7,729 nt of DNA from Desulfonatronovibrio sp046496945 (lineage in GTDB: Bacteria; Desulfobacterota; Desulfovibrionia; Desulfovibrionales; Desulfonatronovibrionaceae). The notes under the pieces were generated by a model. It was not told the origin of the DNA and searched no databases. It was given only the letters and a program-made list of their open reading frames with translations. Position numbers and translations under genes: made by a program. Below, one piece after another: positions 6,301 through 7,729 of the stretch. How positions within the stretch are numbered: the stretch's first letter is position 1; the number at the start of each line of letters is the position of its first letter. The stretch is taken from positions 1 to 7,729 of the forward strand of contig JAWOGL010000264.1 in the NCBI GenBank assembly GCA_046496945.1. Reading direction: 5' to 3'.

Positions 6301-7488
6301 ATTCGTGATAAGATATGGAACGCGGTTTCTGGAAAGAGGCTGGGAATAACTATAATGGGCCGGAAAAAGGGTCAGGTGCTTGCTGAAGCAAATCAGATTC
6401 TGCAACGAAATGATCTGGAGGTTATTCCGGTCAAAAAACTTGCCGGGGCTTTTGCAGGCAAGGAAGTTAATGAAGCTGTTGCCGATATAATCCGGACTTA
6501 TGATAATCAGCTCAGACTGATTCAGAATATGTACAGCCAGAAGAGAGATAAGGTCATGGAAGGGGATGATCTTCCCCCGGGTGTTACCAAGATGGTCAAG
6601 GTCTATCTGGCGGTTAAAAGAAAACTTAACGTCGGCGATAAAATGGCTGGCAGGCATGGTAATAAGGGTGTTGTTTCCTGCATCCTTCCAGAAGAAGACA
6701 TGCCCTTTTTCGCAGATGGAACTCCCATGGACATTGTTCTCAATCCTCTTGGAGTGCCCTCGCGTATGAATATCGGCCAGATTATGGAGACTCATCTGGG
6801 ATGGGCCGCCAAAGAACTTGGGGTGCAAATGTCGGCTATGCTTGATTCAGGAGTGGATGTACAGCATCTGCGCAAAGAGATCAGTGAAGTATTTAATTCG
6901 CCTGAAATCGATGAACTGGCCGAGAGCATGGACGATGAATCCTTTGTAAACGCGGTTCGAGAGCTCAAATCCGGAATTATTACCAAAACACCTGTTTTTG
7001 ACGGGGCCAAAGAAGATCAAATCTGGTCCTGGCTTGAACGGGCAGGTTTAAGCAACGACGGCAAATCCGTCCTTTATGACGGTAGAACCGGTGTTCCTTT
7101 CAAAAACAGGGTGACTGTGGGCTACATGTATATTCTCAAGCTTCACCATCTTGTTGATGAAAAAATTCACGCCCGTTCCACCGGTCCCTATTCGCTGGTC
7201 ACTCAGCAGCCCCTGGGCGGCAAGGCGCAGTTTGGAGGCCAGAGGCTGGGAGAGATGGAGGTCTGGGCCATTGAGGCCTATGGAGCCGCATATCTTCTCC
7301 AGGAGTTTCTCACTGTCAAATCCGATGATGTTACCGGCAGGGTTAATATGTACGAAAAGATTGTAAAGGGTAATAACTTTCTTGAATCTGCAATGCCGGA
7401 ATCATTTAATGTTTTGGTTAAAGAGCTCATGGCTCTGGGCCTGGACGTTGATCTGCTCCGGGATGAGAAAAAAAAGTCCAGGAACTGA
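3394..7488 (+). CDS. rpoB: DNA-directed RNA polymerase subunit beta
   Basis: RpoB is the beta subunit of core RNA polymerase and forms, with beta', the active-site cleft. The product has 1364 residues against 1342 in E. coli and is complete. It starts MALFTKNFGQIKY, with GAGGA four bases upstream. The proteobacterial insertion in the lobe region covers about residues 225-345 (SI1). The rifampicin pocket at 507-533 aligns residue for residue with E. coli numbering: Asp516, His526 and Ser531 are the sensitive-type residues, while 508 and 518 are Thr. GPGGLTRERAGFEVRDVHPSHYG follows. NFEDSI is at 810-815. A second insertion (SI2) spans about 938-1056. The active-site lysines are Lys1083 and Lys1091 in GDKMAGRHGNKG, equal to E. 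coli 1065 and 1073. The end carries QQPLGGKAQFGGQRLGEMEVWA and MPESFNVLVKE. The final residues are Lys-rich. rpoC follows after 71 bases. Confidence 0.99.
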   Translation: MALFTKNFGQIKYALEVPHLLNLQLNSYKLLLQDDVDPASRPEKGLEGVFRSVFPIEDFNKTATLEFVSYEIAQPKYDLSECLNKGLSLEAPIRIKVKLIVWDVDEETGNRTVRDIKEQDIYFGTIPLMTSKGTFVVNGTERVIVNQLQRSPGIIFEHDSGRSHSSRKVLYSSRIIPMRGSWLDFEFDHKDIFYVRIDRRRKMYATILMKAMGMTNEDILNYFYDKETIRFKNGKTLRKIVPDHYRKENAAVDIEDSQGNIVVKKNKPITKRAWKNLIKDGIEYIEIDQSQLADQFIAHDLVHPETGEVIAEIGDALSVDLIQNIMDSGIKEIQILYTSGQDVSSSIRDTLKLDKTKDMLEAQVEIYKRLRPSSPPTPEIASNFFDNLFRNPDYYDLSPVGRYKLNSRLGLDLPMDYRTLSNEDVFRVIKHLSRLKDSHGPADDIDYLGNRRVRPVGELVENQYRIGLVRMERAVKERMSLQEVATLMPHDLINPKPVTAVLKEFFGTSQLSQFMDQTNPLSEVTHKRRLSALGPGGLTRERAGFEVRDVHPSHYGRICPIETPEGPNIGLIVSLTTHAQVNDFGFIETPYRIVKDRRVTNEIVYLDASREQGEVIAQANAPLDDNGNFTTELVSARIHGEFNLVPKEEVTLMDISPSQIVSISSALIPFLEHDDANRALMGSNMQRQSVPLLRSEQPLVGTGMEGIVARDSGSCVMAEEEGVVRYVDADKIVVSYDTEISAHKGDTICYDLQKFHKSNQNSCFGQKPRVLPQEKVKKGTVLADGPGILDGELALGKNLLVAFMPWCGYNFEDSILISERMVKDDVFTSVHIEEFDVIARDTKLGPEEITRDIPNVSEDMLKDLDESGIIMIGAKVKQDDILVGKITPKGETQLTPEERLLRAIFGDKARDVKNTSLKVPPGIEGTVINVKVFNRRSTGKDERTQAIEDAEMDNLIQREKIHIASVTDQIRDKIWNAVSGKRLGITIMGRKKGQVLAEANQILQRNDLEVIPVKKLAGAFAGKEVNEAVADIIRTYDNQLRLIQNMYSQKRDKVMEGDDLPPGVTKMVKVYLAVKRKLNVGDKMAGRHGNKGVVSCILPEEDMPFFADGTPMDIVLNPLGVPSRMNIGQIMETHLGWAAKELGVQMSAMLDSGVDVQHLRKEISEVFNSPEIDELAESMDDESFVNAVRELKSGIITKTPVFDGAKEDQIWSWLERAGLSNDGKSVLYDGRTGVPFKNRVTVGYMYILKLHHLVDEKIHARSTGPYSLVTQQPLGGKAQFGGQRLGEMEVWAIEAYGAAYLLQEFLTVKSDDVTGRVNMYEKIVKGNNFLESAMPESFNVLVKELMALGLDVDLLRDEKKKSRN

Positions 7489-7504
7489 TATTATAATTCC
7501 TGGA
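7477..7504 (+). repeat. Inverted repeat spanning the rpoB stop codon
   Basis: TCCAGGAA (7477-7484) and TTCCTGGA (7497-7504) are perfectly complementary, eight pairs that extend by one G-U, around a 12-base loop that includes the TGA stop (7486-7488). The left arm lies in the last codons of rpoB. No T run follows, so it is not an intrinsic terminator. It may act as an mRNA stability or processing element between rpoB and rpoC; its function is unknown. Confidence 0.65.
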
Positions 7505-7559
7505 TCTAAAGACTTACAAAGATAAAAAACTTTTTACATATATAAATGAGGATGTGGAT

Positions 7560-7729
7560 ATGAGTTTAGACGATCTTTTCTCACAGAGGTCATCAAGTAC
7601 CACAACAATTTCCGGTAAAGAACTCAAGGGAATCAAGATAAGAATTGCTTCTCCCGAAAAAATTAGAGAATGGTCTTTTGGTGAGGTAAAAAAACCGGAG
7701 ACCATAAACTACAGGACTTTCAAGCCTGA
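7560..7729 (+). CDS. rpoC: DNA-directed RNA polymerase subunit beta', 5' part (runs off window)
   Basis: RpoC is the beta' subunit, which holds the catalytic magnesium and forms the clamp of RNA polymerase. Only 56 codons and two further bases are present. They read MSLDDLFSQRSS at the start, then GIKIRIASPEKIREWSFGEV (24-43) and KKPETINYRTFKP (44-56), the standard N-terminal signature just before the clamp zinc-binding cysteines, which lie outside the window. The ATG at 7560 follows TGAGGA (7547-7552) at good spacing. The TGA at the last three bases is out of frame and is not a stop for this gene. It is 71 bases downstream of rpoB with no clear promoter, so it is presumably cotranscribed with it. 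Confidence 0.97.
   Translation, partial: MSLDDLFSQRSSSTTTISGKELKGIKIRIASPEKIREWSFGEVKKPETINYRTFKP

Noticed and set aside
5845..6828. Open frame of 327 codons on the minus strand inside rpoB
   Set aside because: It lies fully opposite conserved RpoB sequence, and its translation has no recognisable domain; it is a by-product of rpoB codon use.
7546..7563. Five-codon frame (MRMWI) ending in a TGA that overlaps the rpoC ATG
   Set aside because: The ATG is inside the rpoC ribosome binding site and has none of its own; the overlap is most likely chance.

Overview
This window is a bacterial housekeeping locus, all on the + strand: the 3' end of secE, then nusG, rplK (L11), rplA (L1), rplJ (L10), rplL (L7/L12), rpoB and the 5' end of rpoC. 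The order is the classic secE-nusG-rplKAJL-rpoBC transcription/translation cluster. The RpoB sequence has both large insertions typical of proteobacterial beta subunits, and its wording (for example the N-terminal VFRSVFPIEDFNKTATLEF block and the MPWCGYNFEDSI block) resembles sulfate reducers of the Desulfovibrionales as I remember them. That assignment, and any closer one, is from memory of the family and not from a search.

Layout: 1-173 secE 3' part (single membrane segment of the Sec translocon); 182-727 nusG; 746-1171 rplK; 1193-1897 rplA; 1898-2018 a leader that folds as an L10-type autoregulatory RNA; 2019-2540 rplJ (GTG start with a very strong ribosome binding site); 2575-2964 rplL; 2965-3393 a 429-base AT-rich gap holding a weak terminator-like hairpin, a perfect 16-bp inverted repeat and a good sigma70-type promoter; 3394-7488 rpoB; a hairpin across the rpoB stop codon; 7560-7729 rpoC 5' part, running off the window.

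The genes from nusG to rplL are separated by 8 to 121 bases with no promoter that I can see, so they probably share transcripts. Two control points stand out. The L10 leader should set rplJ-rplL output by feedback from the L10-L12 complex. The rplL-rpoB gap looks like a place where the ribosomal-protein transcript is partly terminated and/or processed and where rpoBC can also start from its own promoter. I found no mobile element, CRISPR array, tRNA, rRNA, toxin-antitoxin or defence gene, and no sign of a new system; the interesting content is regulatory RNA and DNA between the genes.
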